Assembly: GCF_008831285.2 (NCBI RefSeq)
Contig: NW_022204968.1
Location: forward strand, 1 to 64,000
Reading direction: 5' to 3'
Length of the DNA stretch: 64,000 nt
Source of the DNA: Nymphaea colorata
Taxonomy: Eukaryota; Streptophyta; Magnoliopsida; Nymphaeales; Nymphaeaceae
Numbering within the stretch: the stretch's first letter is position 1; the number at the start of each line of letters is the position of its first letter. The translations under genes and the position numbers were made by a program. The notes under the pieces are model-generated. The model saw only the letters and a program-made list of their open reading frames with translations, was not told where the DNA came from and did no database searches. Positions 31,632 to 43,799 of this stretch are shown here, one piece after another.

Positions 31632-32510
31632 TCAATCCAAATCTTAGAACTGTCTCTTCCTCCCCTTCCTCATTATCTTCATCTCTATGTGCTTGTCCAT
31701 GACCTCCTCGCTAACTGGATTATTCCACTTCCACTCCAAATCCATAGCCTACCTCTGCTCCTCAGTCATCAAGCTAATCTCGTACTCTTTATACTCGACC
31801 AGGCACCACTCCTCCGCCTTTCCTCCGTTCATGACCGCGTATATGGGATCGTACTCCTTCTTGCGTTTGAGCTTGGTCTTGGCGGAGTTGAGGTTGAATG
31901 CATTTTTCAGCTAAATCCCCGTCTTCCAGCAGTGCTTGGAGGAGAAGCAGCTGGCGAGGATGGCATAGCGTCTGCGGTTGTTCTACCTCCGCTCCGTATT
32001 CTCGGCGAAGAAGTCGTGCACGTAGATGTTCTTGCACTGGTGAAGCTGCAGGAATTCTACTATTTCGTCAGTCTCTGCCTTCAGTCCCTAAAGCTGGACC
32101 TTTTTGGAAGCCAGCATCAGCTGTCCGCCCAATCCCCATGCTGCTCCCTTGCTCGGTCGGTGCACCAATTTATGCGGGCTCGGGTCTTCCCCCTCGTAGC
32201 TGTACTTCAGTTCCTCTGCGACTTTGTTCCTAAGCGAATCCTGCACCATCTTATCGTAGCTGAGCGGTTCCAGCTCATCCTCAAGCTCCTATTAGATGGA
32301 ACGTTCTTCAGACTTAGATTCTACGGCTCCTGCCTCCTACTGGGACTGCTGGAGGGATTGCTATTCTGGTTTGGGGGCGTTCCTGGGAGTTCTGCGTAGG
32401 TTTCTGGCGAAAAAGTAAACTAGTTGTTGAAGTTTGCCAGCATAGTTAATTATAAATGAGGCATAACCATGAGAGGCAAACTTTTCAAACAAAATCATCA
32501 CATTCATCAT
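31632..32510 (-). CDS. Ribosomal silencing factor RsfS/MALSU1-like
   Basis: An intact 292-residue frame. Residues about 150-270 carry the RsfS fold: TDEIVEFLQLHQCKNIYVHD, RRRYAILASCFSSKHCWKTG (the CFSSKHC-type strand), GGKAEEWCLVEYKEYEISLM, TEEQREAMDLEWKW. The UAG in EQR[UAG]AMDLE sits on the family's conserved Glu (R-E-x-Y-x-L-E). A basic, aromatic N-terminus (NYAGKLQQLVYFFARNLRRT) suits a mitochondrial targeting sequence. RsfS/MALSU1 binds L14 of the mitochondrial large subunit and blocks premature subunit joining. Confidence 0.85.
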
Positions 32511-32739
32511 TAAATTCCCAATAACCCAATATCCCCTTATTTTCTCCACATCATTAAGAGTTTGCACATTTTAATCTCATTACTTCCGATTAATTGCAGC
32601 CAATCCACGCAACTGCATTCAAGCATAATCTTCGGTGTATTTTGGGTTAAAGTGAATAACTTTTATTATTAAAAATTATAAATGACGTTTTGTTTGCCTC
32701 TTCAATAAAAATTATAAATAAATAAGGTCAAAATCTTGC

Positions 32740-34072
32740 ATGGACGCCCAAAATAGAACGGAATACCTGTCCAAAATTGAAGAGATTCGGCAGAGGATTC
32801 AAAACAAACAGACCAACAATCGATAAAACAAGCTCAGGGGTATTAGACGCTCCAGGGATAAAATAGCGCAAAGACACCGAGATAGACCCCATCAGCATTG
32901 TTGAAGATCTCTCCAAACGCAGGCCACTATAATCCGCTGAGAATAAGGCAAACCAGTTCCAGGAGAGAGTCAAAGAGCTTGATTCCGTCAGCGAAAGGAT
33001 CAAAGTCTTGCTATCGAACAAACGCACCCCCACAGTCAACGTTTAGAACACTCCTCGCCCATCGCAAACGGTCATATAACCGCCACCCAAGAGCGAAAAA
33101 CTAACGTCGCTCTTCCAGAAGGAAATCCAGTTTTCGGAAAGCAAGGTAGGAGAGGGCTTCTTCACAGATATCAAGAGCAGAGATATTGCCACTTTCAAGG
33201 AAAAACTGAATGCTCCCTCTCTCGAATCATACAAGCCGGCTCCCGTTCCCTCCCAGCCGTAGACCAGCCAAATTTATCAATAAAGTGTGGAAAGCAAGCC
33301 ACCGATGCAGCCATAAGCATAGAAAACCTCTCCTAACAATCCGCCTCCATTCGATATATAGGCATTTAAGAAGAGGTTATGAAGTAAATGTCAAAAGATA
33401 CCCTTACAGAACGGTTCATCTAGGCTCCTCCTCAAGCTGCTCCTGCCTCCCATCCTGCAACTGATCGATACGAGTCAATATCCACCAAGAGAGAAACAAG
33501 CAGCTATAAGAGCTCCTCCCAACCTTCAGCCACTCCATAGACGAAGAACTGGTCTCCATCCTTTCCAAACAGATCTAGCTGTAGGCCAAGCTGAGAGCCA
33601 GCAAGGAGAAGTTCGACGCTTTTAGGGCATAGAATAAAATGAGTCTTCTTCGGGAGGAATTAACCAAAGCGCAGGGTATCGATATCTGAGAAGGAGCTTT
33701 AGGAGTGGATCAAGATCGAAGAGTAGTAATTCGATCCATTCGTTTCTTTGGTCTTCACCAAGGACTTCAACTTCGACGAGCTGATTTCCACTTGACGCAG
33801 GCGAAGAGCCACTGGTAGCAAAGGGTGAAGAGGTGCGTGTAGCTGGAGGAGCTCAAGAAGGAGTAATTTAAGATCAAGGAGGTGGAGGGCTTCAAGAAGG
33901 GATTCATCTTCCTGAGGGCTTCGTCTGTTTCATCAACCTCAAGAACGACTGCTTCCTCAAGAATCGCGACCTCTTCAGTCTCTTCAAGCACTTCATGATG
34001 CTGTAATCCACCCAAATGGGCGCCGAGCATAAGATAAGGAACGAGACCTTCATGGGATACGTTTCCAAGTGA
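32740..34072 (+). CDS. Hypothetical coiled-coil protein
   Basis: About 440 residues across several one-base losses. MDAQNRTEYLSKIEEIRQRI opens a coiled coil; Pro/Ser-rich disordered sequence follows (KPAPVPSQPETSQIYQ), then a second coiled part (EELVSILSKQIELEAKLRAS) and a globular end (FDPFVSLVFTKDFNFDELIS, FVCFINLKNDCFLKNRDLFS, MGAEHKIRNETFMGYVSK) to UGA 34070-34072. UAR codons are frequent at Glu-like heptad positions. The family is unknown; a cytoskeletal role is inferred only from the layout. Confidence 0.5.
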
Positions 34073-34136
34073 TGATTTTAATAATTATGTCCAAGCGATC
34101 ATGCATAAAGGTATTGAGTGATAATGGTGATGAAAA

Positions 34137-35094
34137 TCAGCGTCTGACTAGCTACTAGGAGGACCTGATGATGGCGGTCTTGATCACCGATTCCTGGTCG
34201 GTCAGCAACCCCCTCAGCTTGTTGAGGCAGGAGGCCTTCCTGCGCTCGAAGGTCTCGTCCATGACTGGCTTGAACTTCTTCATGAGGATGGAGACGAGCT
34301 GCTTGGTGTCCACTCTGGTGGGCTTGGTGATGTAGACCTCCTTGGTCTTGATGACTTCGTGGATGATGGGCTCAGGCGGGTTGTTATCCTCGCTGCGTTC
34401 GGATCTGTCGTTCTTGGAGAGCTAGTTTTCGAGGAACTACACCTTCCTGGTGAGGGTGACGTTCTTCTCCATCTCCTCCTGGTACTTGTGGTACAGTTTC
34501 TCGTACTGTTCCAGCATTTGGTCGTCGGCTCGTTGATGTCTGCTTCCCTCTCCTCGGGGACTTCCTCGTCGACGTGGTCCTGCTGGTAGTGCTCCTGCTG
34601 GTAGTACTTGGTCTCGCTGTTGAGGATGGGATTTCGTTGTAGATGTGGTGCGGGATGTAGGTCTTGCGGATGCTCTGGTAGAGCGGTTGGACTGTGGGGA
34701 GAGGGGGGTGGGTGCTCTGGATCGGCAGCTGGGACGGCTGCGGACCGCTGGAGCTGTGGTGGCCGCTGGAGACGAGGAAGCGGGAGGGCGGCGGAGGCAC
34801 GAATTTCAAATTGGTGACTGGCTGCTGGAAGGTGTAGGGGTACTACGGACGGCCGTTCCTCACTCCCAGTGAGTTGAAGTACTGCGTATTGTTGAGTTCG
34901 TCAGCAGTGAGGGGCGGTTTGTTGACGATGGTATTGGCGGAGACGTTCAATCCGCCCTGCACGTGGACGGTGGTTTCCTTTCTGGTTTCTGTGACGATGG
35001 GCGTGACGTTGGTTTGTCCCTGGTGGAGGTTGCTTTCTATCATTTCCCTGCTGGTGAGGACGCCCCTTTTGACGTACTGTCCGTTTTGGGTCAT
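34137..35094 (-). CDS. Hypothetical protein, disordered N-terminus and coiled coil
   Basis: MTQNGQYVKRGVLTSREMIE starts a Thr/Val-rich then Pro/Ser/Gln-rich region (SGPQPSQLPIQSTHPPLPTV). After two breaks comes a heptad stretch (MLEQYEKLYHKYQEEMEKNV, RKVEFLENELSKNDRSER) and a basic helical end (LVSILMKKFKPVMDETFERR, CLNKLRGLLTDQESVIKTAI) to UGA 34137-34139. About 318 residues. No family known. Confidence 0.5.
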
Positions 35095-35140
35095 AATTCA
35101 AAGATTATATAAGCATCATTCTGCGGTGAGGGGCGGAGTA

Positions 35141-35374
35141 TCAGGCCATGGTGCGTTTGATGATGTTTTATCGGATATTGCTGAGGAAGTCGTCGTCGGA
35201 GGGCGATTGGCTGATCCTGTTGGTGGGGGTGAAGTTGGTGAGGCGTTCCCTGCGTTTGAGGAAGCGTCTGTGCTCGACCAGCTATACGAAGAGGACCAGC
35301 AGCAGGGCGAGGAAGAAGACTGCCGCCTGCATGATGATGCCGATCTTGTCGGTTACGTCGAAACTCTCCCCCAT
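35141..35374 (-). CDS. Small single-pass membrane protein
   Basis: An intact 77-residue frame: a short polar N-terminus (MGESFDVTDKIGIIMQ), one hydrophobic helix (AAVFFLALLLVLFVE, with a UAG at its end), then a basic loop (RRFLKRRERL) and a Ser/Asp-rich tail to UGA 35141-35143. The topology is probably N-out, C-in by the positive-inside rule. The function is unknown. Confidence 0.5.
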
Positions 35375-35640
35375 TTATATTTATTACCTACGATTGCGTC
35401 ATTATTAGAGGAAATTGTCCAAAGAAAAATAGTAAAAATAGTCAGCAAACCTACCCCCAATGCTCTCTTTCTCCCCATCCCAAAATCACCTATATTTTCT
35501 TTTAAACTCCTCCATTCTTTCTCTTTCCAATTTTCCTCGTGATCCTGGAGAGTGATGGTCATTTTTTCTGTATATTTCGATATGCTATTGAGGATATTGG
35601 CGCGACAACTTTAACATATCAATATAATTTTAATATTTCC

Positions 35641-37590
35641 ATGAAGATCAAGGAGAAAAAGGCCAAGGATTAGTTTTAGATCTCCAATAAAAATCGCATC
35701 AAGGAAATCAAACGATAACTCAAGTCCAACCTCAGAAGCGTAACGCACACACATATCCAGAATAGAACTCACTCAAAAATCTACTCGAATCACCATAAAA
35801 TTCAGATGACGAATAATACCAATAAAAACTGTAAGCTAATCACTATCCAGCGTCAACCGAGGCTCCGAGTGGTGGAGCAAGGTGAACCACCGCTTCTTTC
35901 GAGTGCTCCCCGAATAATAACTGGAAATGCTGAGAGAAAGAACCACCTCTGAGGAGTTGTTGAGTCTGAAGTACCCAGCTAAATAGCTCGGCCGGTATTT
36001 CGAGGAATAGATAACCTCGTTGAATCCCTTCCTGGGCAGTCCGTCCTTCCTGAAGGTGCTTTTCCGCAGGGAAGTGAAGTTGGACCGTTGGGAGCACTAC
36101 TAGTTGGTGACTTTTTCCTTCAAGGAGTACGATACCTGCGGAGAAGGCGGGACGGATGGCCGACCGCAACATCCACCTCTCCTCCTTTAGGTACCCCACG
36201 CAGGAGAAGGCCGACTGGAGCGGCATGGAACTCTAGCGGTTGGAGCTGGACATCATCGACGTGGAGGACAACCAGCAGGAGATCAAGAAGCTGCTGACCT
36301 TCGACGTGCTCACCGCCAACACCAAGGAGGAAGTCGACCAGGAAATCGACCTATGGGAACACGAGCTGGCGAGGATCAACGCAGGCAACCTGCTCAACTG
36401 GAGGGAAATGATGGATCGCATGGACAAGGAGCCGAAAGTGGCCAGCAACGAGGGGGAAATCGAGACCATCAAGAAGGAACTGCGGATGAACGAAGTCATG
36501 CTCTACTTCAAACGGGACACTCGGACAAGACCGAAGCCATGCTGGAGGAGGCACTGGAAGTGGCGATGATCAAGGAAATGAGTCTCTAGGAGAAGATGCG
36601 GAAGAAGCGAAGCACTCGCATGGAAAAACTGAAATGCCTGTTTGAGACAGACTGCAAGATCTGTTTCTGCACGGAAAGCGACGACAAGAACCAAGTCCTC
36701 TACTGCGACTCCTGCAATACCAGCTTCCACCAGGCCTGCTACGGGGTGGAGACCATCAAGGACGAGAAGTTCTTCTGCGAGGTCTGCAGGTTCATCAAGA
36801 AGCATACAGTCAACGATAAAGATGGCAACGCCAAGACTGTCAAAAAACCGGTCTGCCAGGTGTGCTCGAAATTGAATTTCCCCATGAGGCAGCTAAACGG
36901 CCACTTCTACCATATCACATGCCTGGTGCTGTTCGACTTGGGTATACCGAATTCTATTTAGTGGAGATAAAAAACTACCGGATCTAATTCAAGCCTGGCC
37001 TGACCTACGAGGCCATTCTGCAGCGAGTGGTATAGAATGAGATGGTTTCATCCTACTGTGCCTTCTGCCAGAAGGAGGCGGGGATGAAGTTCAGATGCGC
37101 GGTGCAGGGGTGCAGGCAGTTTTTCCACCCCATCTGCGCCTACCTCCACGGCGTCCATTTCGAACTGGTCCGGTCCTACCGCGCCCTCAACGTCACCCTC
37201 ACCTGCTCCCACCACCACCCCCACAGGGACACCCTCAACCAGATCTACCTGAGACGCTTCTTCTGCGACTACAAGGGAACTTCCAACCGCAACGATCTGG
37301 AGTTCGAGCAGGAGTACCGCAAGGAGATGCAGGAGAAGGCCAATACCCTGGCGATTAAGCTGAAGGAGGCAGCCAGGGGGGTGAAGCGCAGTGGGAAGAT
37401 CTGCAAGAGCTTCAAGTGCAGCCAAGTAAAGCACTCCAGGAGCGCCAACAAGGACAAGTCCGAACTCCCTCTCAGCGTCTCCAAAAAGGATAGCTCGGAG
37501 ATCTTCTCGAATCCCCTCCCTCCCAACAGCGAATCCGACATCACTGAGTCCCGCAGGCTGCTCCGCTTGATTTCCGACCGCAATTAGTGA
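35641..37590 (+). CDS. JADE/BRPF-type PHD-zinc knuckle-extended PHD protein
   Basis: The first PHD finger is CKICFCTESDDKNQVLYCDS, CNTSFHQACYGVETI and FFCEVC. A zinc knuckle (CQVCSKLNFPMRQLNGHFYH) and an extended PHD (YCAFCQKEAGMKFRC, CRQFFHPICAYLHGVHFEL, TCSHHH) follow. This PZP block is the hallmark of BRPF, JADE and AF10-like subunits of MYST histone acetyltransferase complexes. N-terminal to it are acidic helices (FRVLPEEELEMLRERTTSEE). A 20-nt intron (35831-35850) is essential. Several single-base losses remain. The protein ends ISDRNE at UAG-UGA (37585-37590). Met at 35641 is the first in frame; the true start may be near the intron. Confidence 0.9.
35831..35850 (+). other. 20-nt intron
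   Basis: GTAAGCTAATCACTATCCAG; removal joins NTNKNS to VNRGSEWWSKVNHRFF. Confidence 0.8.
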
Positions 37591-38046
37591 TTTTAATGTC
37601 TATAACTAATCCCAATGCGGTTCCGCCTGATCTTGCCGAAAGTTAAGCTGCAATAAAATTTGTTTAATGGGAGTATTTGCAGATTTTTTGAGAAGGGGAA
37701 AGGACTAGGGGCAAAAACGTGCTTTTTTTAGGTTTATGGCGCTAAAATGGTAAAAAATAATAAATAATATGGGCATGAAGAGGTGGGCGCATATGATTTG
37801 CCATAAAGAATAAGTCCCAAGCAAAAGAATCCGTATTTATGCAAATGAGTCAGAAATGATTCGGAGGCGAATGCTACCGAAATCGTTCATTTTTCATGAC
37901 TATCAAAAAGGGACATGAAAAAAGGGCAAAGTTCCCAGATGATTGTCAAACTTGGCAAATGAGCAGATTTCCGCTTCACTTTCATACTGTTATATTTCTG
38001 AGAAGGAGGGGGGAAGATATTATAATTTTATTGAAAGCATTCCAGC
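37591..38046. other. AT-rich intergenic region, no gene seen
   Basis: About 455 bases after the PHD gene. A short plus-strand frame is present but has no protein-like features. Confidence 0.4.
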
Positions 38047-38533
38047 ATGCAGCTAAACTAAGATCTAATCAAAGCCCACCTGCAAACCAACGCCCTCCGC
38101 ATCGTCAGCATCGATAAAGTCAACGTCTCGGTAAAAATGGTGACAAATATGAAGTTGTGGCAGGAACTGAAGGCAAATTTTTCTTCCTTAAAACCGGCCA
38201 TCCAAGTGGGACGATAGATCATAGTCTAGGCCTAAAGGAACTGCCAGTGATTTGCTTACTTTGTTATTTTGGTGGAAGAATGCAGGTTAATGATGAATGT
38301 GATTTTATTTTTTTTGGAATGTTGGTGCGTAATATATGCTGCGTGAGGGGTTTTCCCATACAAAGATAGAATTACTCGAAAATATGATATTAAAAACAAG
38401 TCAAATCACTTATACTATTGGATATAGTGGCCCAGCATTCCAAAAAGAGCTTTTTTGGACCTCTTATGAAAAAGAAATTAAGTTTCACATGGGAGAAAAT
38501 ATTCAAATAATTTTTGATTCGGAGACCAATTGA
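38047..38533 (+). CDS. Hypothetical protein
   Basis: MQLNEDLIKAHLQTNALRIV begins a protein of about 163 residues. After a one-base loss it reads KNGDKYEVVAGTEGKFFFLK, ELPVICLLCYFGGRMQVNDE and FIFFGML, then after another GFSHTKIELLENMILK, YTIGYSGPAFQKELFWTSYE and HMGENIQIIFDSETN before UGA. The beta-rich composition looks like a small globular domain. No family recognised. Confidence 0.45.
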
Positions 38534-38704
38534 AATTAATATCAAGGATTGCTCATGGGTAGATTGGCCGGTAGCCATGAAACTTAAATTTGGCGTTTTG
38601 TTTTTGCATATTTATAATATAATCAACGGATAATCATGACCAGCATATGGCATAATAAATAAAACTGCATTCAAGCATCAAACTCTCATAGGCCTGCCTC
38701 ACTG

Positions 38705-39950
38705 ATGGATAAAAATAGAGGAGAAACAGAAAATAGGAGGAATGATATGCTTGAGTAAGGGATTGGATCATTGGATATTTGTGATGTGGTGAGGAGACAA
38801 TTAACCAATCAGCAGAACAAGAATAAGGCCCTGTATAATCAGATCGTGGGCAAGAATCATCTGTTCGATTATCGGTTGTTAAGCAAGAGGGGATAGGCTA
38901 CCCACTTGCATATGTTGGTTAGATAGCATGAGGCACTGCTGCAGGAGGAAGCTTTTCTTCTCAAATAACTAGCCAAAATAGAATGTGATGAACGGTTGAT
39001 GCATCCTCACAACGATCCGTTCTCCTTCTTGGTGGATGTCTGGGAAAGGGATGATGAGGAACCCCAAGATATAGAAGATAGGATTGATCGAATGAATAAG
39101 AATGTTAGCTTCTTAAAGACAAACGTGAAGGGAGTCACCAAGAAACTCTCTAACGACCATCTACTCTTCTCCAAAAATATTATCTTGAACAGTTAATAAT
39201 ATCGATAATTAAGTCTAAAATATACGCATTCTATAGCATAAGTACAAAGGATGTCTGAAGAGAATAAGTAAAATACTATCCTTTATTAATAAAAGATTGG
39301 CAATCTAACCAAACACAACTAAAAACTATTCAAATAAAATAAGGAATTGCTGTAAAGGCTGCACTTCTACGAGGATAAATCAAAGGAACTCCTCTCGAAG
39401 ATTGCGGAACTCACGCAAAGTATCAACGAACAGCAAAGGAAAGTTATGAAGCCACTCATGGCTTTGCCAAAAGATACTAGTCTGAAGAAAGATAGGCATC
39501 CAATAGGCCTATCTTTGAAATTAATATCAAAATTAACAGTTCATCAACACAACAGAAGAGCAGTGTACTCAGGAATGCACATCCTATCACGATTGGCAAG
39601 TCCTTGCAAGAAATAATAGACTTCATAGAAGATAAGAGCAAAATATAGTCCTAATAATGCTTTCGATGGCTCACTCATCAGTCATATCGGAAATCTCCTT
39701 TGAAAGTATCTCAAACCCAGCAGAAGATAAGTAAAACAGCCTTTCTGATGTTTTGAATGATCTAAATGCTCAATAAGAACGTCTTCTCCCTTGCACTTCC
39801 ACAAAGAAGCACAAAAACGCCAAAAATAGAGAGCTCTTATTCAGCAACTGCAAGTAAAGAGCCAACCTGTTCAACAATAATATTTCTAAAGTAAGCAACC
39901 AGTCAGATCTAAAGGAATAGGCATCGCTGAGGTTCATTCGTAGGAAATGA
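38705..39950 (+). CDS. Hypothetical coiled-coil protein
   Basis: MDKNRGETENRRNDMLE starts a frame that stays open for about 300 codons with roughly twenty UAA/UAG codons: DICDVVRRQLTNQQNKNKAL, HEALLQEEAFLLKELAKIEC, DIEDRIDRMNKNVSFLKTNV, RLHFYEDKSKELLSKIAELT. Two breaks later come SLQEIIDFIEDKSKIES and a Ser/Asn-rich end to UGA 39948-39950. It is charged and helical. The function is unknown; AT content is higher than in most genes here. Confidence 0.5.
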
Positions 39951-40013
39951 TAATCATCTTATTATGAGTTTATTAATCAATAAGTATAGATTAAAAAAAG
40001 TATGCATTTGTTA

Positions 40014-41780
40014 TCAATCCATCAGATTCTACAATCTGGAGTAAGTTTATCGACGCCGAACCATGTGGTCATTAGTTCTCTGCTCGTTTAATCGCACTTG
40101 GTGATTGTTGAGGCCTGTGTTGGAGTTGTAATAGTAGGTAAGTTCGGGAAGATATCCCACTCTCTCGTGAGCTTGCTAGAGGATGGGAATGCAAATTGCT
40201 ACGTCGTTTGCAGCTCTCAGATACTCTCCGTTGGCGTCCTTCAGTCCTCTTCCTTTATGTTCACGAAGAGCTTGGTATAGAAGGCTCTTAAGTGACTGGT
40301 TATAAAGGGATATTTGCGATAAGTGTTTTACTTTATAGTGGAGGGAGGGAAAGGCCGCGAGAAGCCAACTCCAGCAGTGGTCGTGAAGAAGTTGGAATAT
40401 ACAAACCACAGTTCTTTTCGGTGAAGACTGCATTGAAAAGCTTTAAGACTTGCTTTCCTAACAGCTCATCATCTCCATCCACAATCATGAATATTTCTTC
40501 AGGCTTGCAAAACTCTTTAGCAGCTCTGCGCAGATTAGGCATGGCTCTAACCTGCAAGCTATTGGTGATGAGCTGATACCTATCTGAGCCTACTTTCTTA
40601 TGCGATTCTAGGTATTCTTTGATCAATGTTCCAGTCTTATCAGTTGAAGCATCGTCAATGATGACAATGTGATAGTTAGTATAGTCCTGCATCACAATCG
40701 ACTTGATGTTGTTGAGGTACCTGCTATTCTCTGCATTGTTGTAGGTGGGAACAACGATGCAGAATGGTTTTTCTTCATATTTGCTAATTGAATATCTCTA
40801 TTAGTAGAAAATCTTTTCCTCTAGAGCCACACTGTCAAATTATTAGATTTCTGCATCGACGAGAGATCTCATCTTGCCGGCTAGGGAGAGTTGGGTGTTT
40901 GAAATGCTGGCAAAGGAGCCCTCAAAGTCATAGTCATTTGCGGGTGGGACGTCGTTGAAAGGCTAAATGGTTGGATGGATATCTTTGTAGTCATCTTTTC
41001 TGTTGGATTGGCCGAACGATTGGAAGGAAGCGTCTGAGTTGAAGTTTGGTCTTGGAGTCACCACGTTATATTGTTCTGCATATTCGTAGCTTTGAAGACG
41101 AAAGTAAGGCTGGGAATTTTGAGGCTGAATGGTGGTCTCTGCTGTTTGAGAATTTTAGTTGAGTATGGGAATGATTGATGGATTTTCAATGGCTTCCACA
41201 GTCTCTCCGACGGGGATATAAGGGCGGCTGCATTTTGAGGAACCATGTAGCTAATTTATTGACCATCTCTCTTATGCAGTTCTTCCTTCCTATTTTTTCT
41301 ACTTGATATTTAATTCTGATGTTGAGCCTAATTAGCTTTAAGGTTTATTCTCGATTATTCATTATTTTAGTCATTACCTGTGAGTTTATTGGCAGTGTTC
41401 TTTTCCTGGAGATGGGTAGCTTGGTTGCTGTTGGCTTGTGGAGTTTCATCAACAAAGGTATAGGAATGCCTGAGTTTTTATATGTTTTGGGAGAATCTCT
41501 ATCTTTTTTGGGAGGAACCCACCATCTGTGATACCAACTGCGTTGCGAATAGGCCGATGAGGGTGATAAGGATGACAAAGTATGCCCATTTGGAGCAATT
41601 TCTCATCCATTGCCTCATTCTATTCCCTCCTACACTTATATCCTTTTCACGCTTAATCTCTTACTCCAAGCAACAATCATTGATTCTCCTTTCCTCCTGG
41701 GTTCTTTCAGCTTGGAGGTTATTTTTTTCTTCATTTTCAGCATCCTCAGCAAATATTTTCTTCATTTTATGGGAATCCAT
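40014..41780 (-). CDS. Family 2 glycosyltransferase, type II membrane protein (paralog A)
   Basis: A cytosolic N-terminus, one membrane helix (WAYFVILITLIGLFATQLV), a long stem, then a GT2 catalytic domain: FCIVVPTYNNAE, NYHIVIIDDASTDKTGTL (nucleotide-sugar-binding Asp), IFMIVDGDDELLGKQVL (DxD-like), the acceptor-site region GEYLRAANDVAICIPILEQA, and YNSNTGLNNHQVR. The end is at UGA 40014-40016. It is a close paralog of 42055-43560, with which it lies in tandem. At aligned positions the paralogs swap UAG and GAG. It probably acts in the Golgi or ER; donor and acceptor sugars are unknown. Confidence 0.88.
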
Positions 41781-42054
41781 GGCCGGCTGCTTTCTTTCCT
41801 TCGATTCTGTGTTTAAAATTGATTATAGCTAATTAAAATCGCTTGTTTTAAACATTATCTGAAAATAGCTTACGAGAGCACGAACCTACGGAGGTATTCA
41901 AAACTCTGGGAACGTTAGGAACCTGGTGGTCGGGTATAAAATTCAAAGAATGTATCAAAAAATGGTGGAAATTTGAATTTCTGTAGTTTATTGACTAACA
42001 GGATTTGCCTAATACTAAGCGCATCATCTCAATTCATAAAAAAGTCATCAGATA

Positions 42055-43560
42055 TCACTCGTTGGCGAATAGGTCCCTCACCTCTTGGTATCTGGGATAA
42101 GTCCTCACTTTTTTATCGTTGGTCCTCTGTTCCCTCAGTCTCAACGCATGGTTGTTCAGGCCGTATTGGAGTTATAGAAATAGGTAAGCTACGGCACGTA
42201 GGCTACTTTCTAATGAGCTTGCTCAAGGATAGGAATGCAAATAGCGACATCGTTTGCAGCCTTGAAGTACTCGCCCTTTCGTCCATAAGGTCCTCCTCCT
42301 TGATGTTGAGGAAAAGCTGAGTGTAGAAGGCGCGAAGATGGCTGGTGACGAAGGGGTACCTTCTGTATGCGTTTTCGTTGATGACTCGCTGCGTGAATGA
42401 TCGGGAGTAGCCGGCTCTTCCTGTTATGCTGACAAAGTTTGTGTACATGAAGTATAGACCCCGCTACTGGAAGTTAGCATTGAAAAGCTTGAGGACTTGC
42501 CTGCCGATGAGCTCATCATCACCATCGACGATCATGAAGATGTCATTGGGCTTGCAGTAGTTCTTAGCAGCAAACCTAAGGTTGTGCATGGCTCTCATTT
42601 GCTCGGCATTCCTGATGACTTCGTACCGTTATTCGGGGAGGACGTCTTGGGTTCTGAGGAAGCTGAGGATGAGTGATCCTGTCTCATCGGTGGAGGCATC
42701 GTCGATGACTACTATGTGGTAGTTGGTGTAATTCTGCATGACGATGGATCGAATGTTGTTGAGGTAGCGATCGTTCTTGGCGTTGTTGTAGGTGGAATGA
42801 CGATGCAGAAGGGCAGCTCAGAGTATGTGCCTATCTTGTACTTTTACTCGTAGTAGGCCACCTATTCATTTGAGATATCGTTTGATTAGTTGAATGGCAA
42901 ATGGACTAGAGTTTTGCGAAGACGGGCCTTGTTGAGTTGAATTTGAGTTATGCCGCTGCCCGCCACGCTGGAATAGATGGGCCTGCGACTGTTGGGTTTA
43001 TTCATCGGTCTTGGAGTAGCCTTGGCTGCTCTTTGGGTGCTACTTTTACCAGTTTATCTATGTTAAGTCTGCTATTTCACAGTTTTGGATGTTTGTATAT
43101 CTTTTGCTGTTGTGCTTTTGCTGGCCTGTGCAGTTTATTTGGGTAAAAATTCTTACTTTTGTTCATCTTTGGACGGGAACAACTCGGGGTATTACCTTTG
43201 AAGAAATTATTCCTTGGTTTCTTCCTTTTCGTTCCTGTAATTTTTAAATCTAAGGCCGCCAGGTATGACTTTTTATTTTTATGTGCTTTAACTTTATCTT
43301 TTAAGTTCCTCTAAATTCTTTAGAAATTTATCGGTATTTTTGAATTTTACCTTCTGCTCCACGAAGATTTCCCTGCAGATATATACAACCAATGCCAGAA
43401 GAATGACCAAATATATGGTCCTGTGGCAATTGTCGCCTTGCTATAGGCGTTTTTCTTTTTTATCCATAAAACGTTGATCATTTCTTTCAGATCCTGAGGT
43501 TTTGATGGTTTCGTCATGATGCAATTTTTCCTATTCTTCCTGGGTAGCGTTCTGGATCAT
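42055..43560 (-). CDS. Family 2 glycosyltransferase, type II membrane protein (paralog B)
   Basis: Start MIQNATQEEEEKLHHDE leads without breaks through a membrane helix (TIYLVILLALVVYICREIF) and a Glu/Lys-rich stem full of UAR codons to the GT2 domain: FCIVIP, TYNNAKNDRYLNNIRSI, NYHIVVIDDASTDETGSL, IFMIVDGDDELIGRQVLKLF, YFKAANDVAICIPILEQAHE, YFYNSNTGLNNH. Breaks occur near 42800, 42285 and 42160. Its catalytic half is very similar to paralog A, whereas the stem differs. The tandem same-strand position indicates local duplication. Confidence 0.88.
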
Positions 43561-43799
43561 CGTCGAGGAATATTAACTTTGGGTGTTTGGGTGCGCTTCC
43601 ATGCAGCTGAAATTAATAACCAATATTTCTATAACTATTTAAACGTGTCAGGATAAAAACAAAGATGCCGTTTCACACGGGGCAATCCAAAAGGAAATTA
43701 CATAAAAATGAATGAAGGGGTGATATTGGATTTATATTGGGAATGGTAAGATTTAAGGAAAAATGTAAATGATTTTGTAGTCTTTCTTAGAGGATTGGT

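Noticed and set aside
35353-35562. Minus-strand frame with one hydrophobic segment
   Set aside because: It overlaps the start of the intact 77-residue gene and is AT-rich. The hydrophobic run may be chance; it is kept only as a weak possibility.
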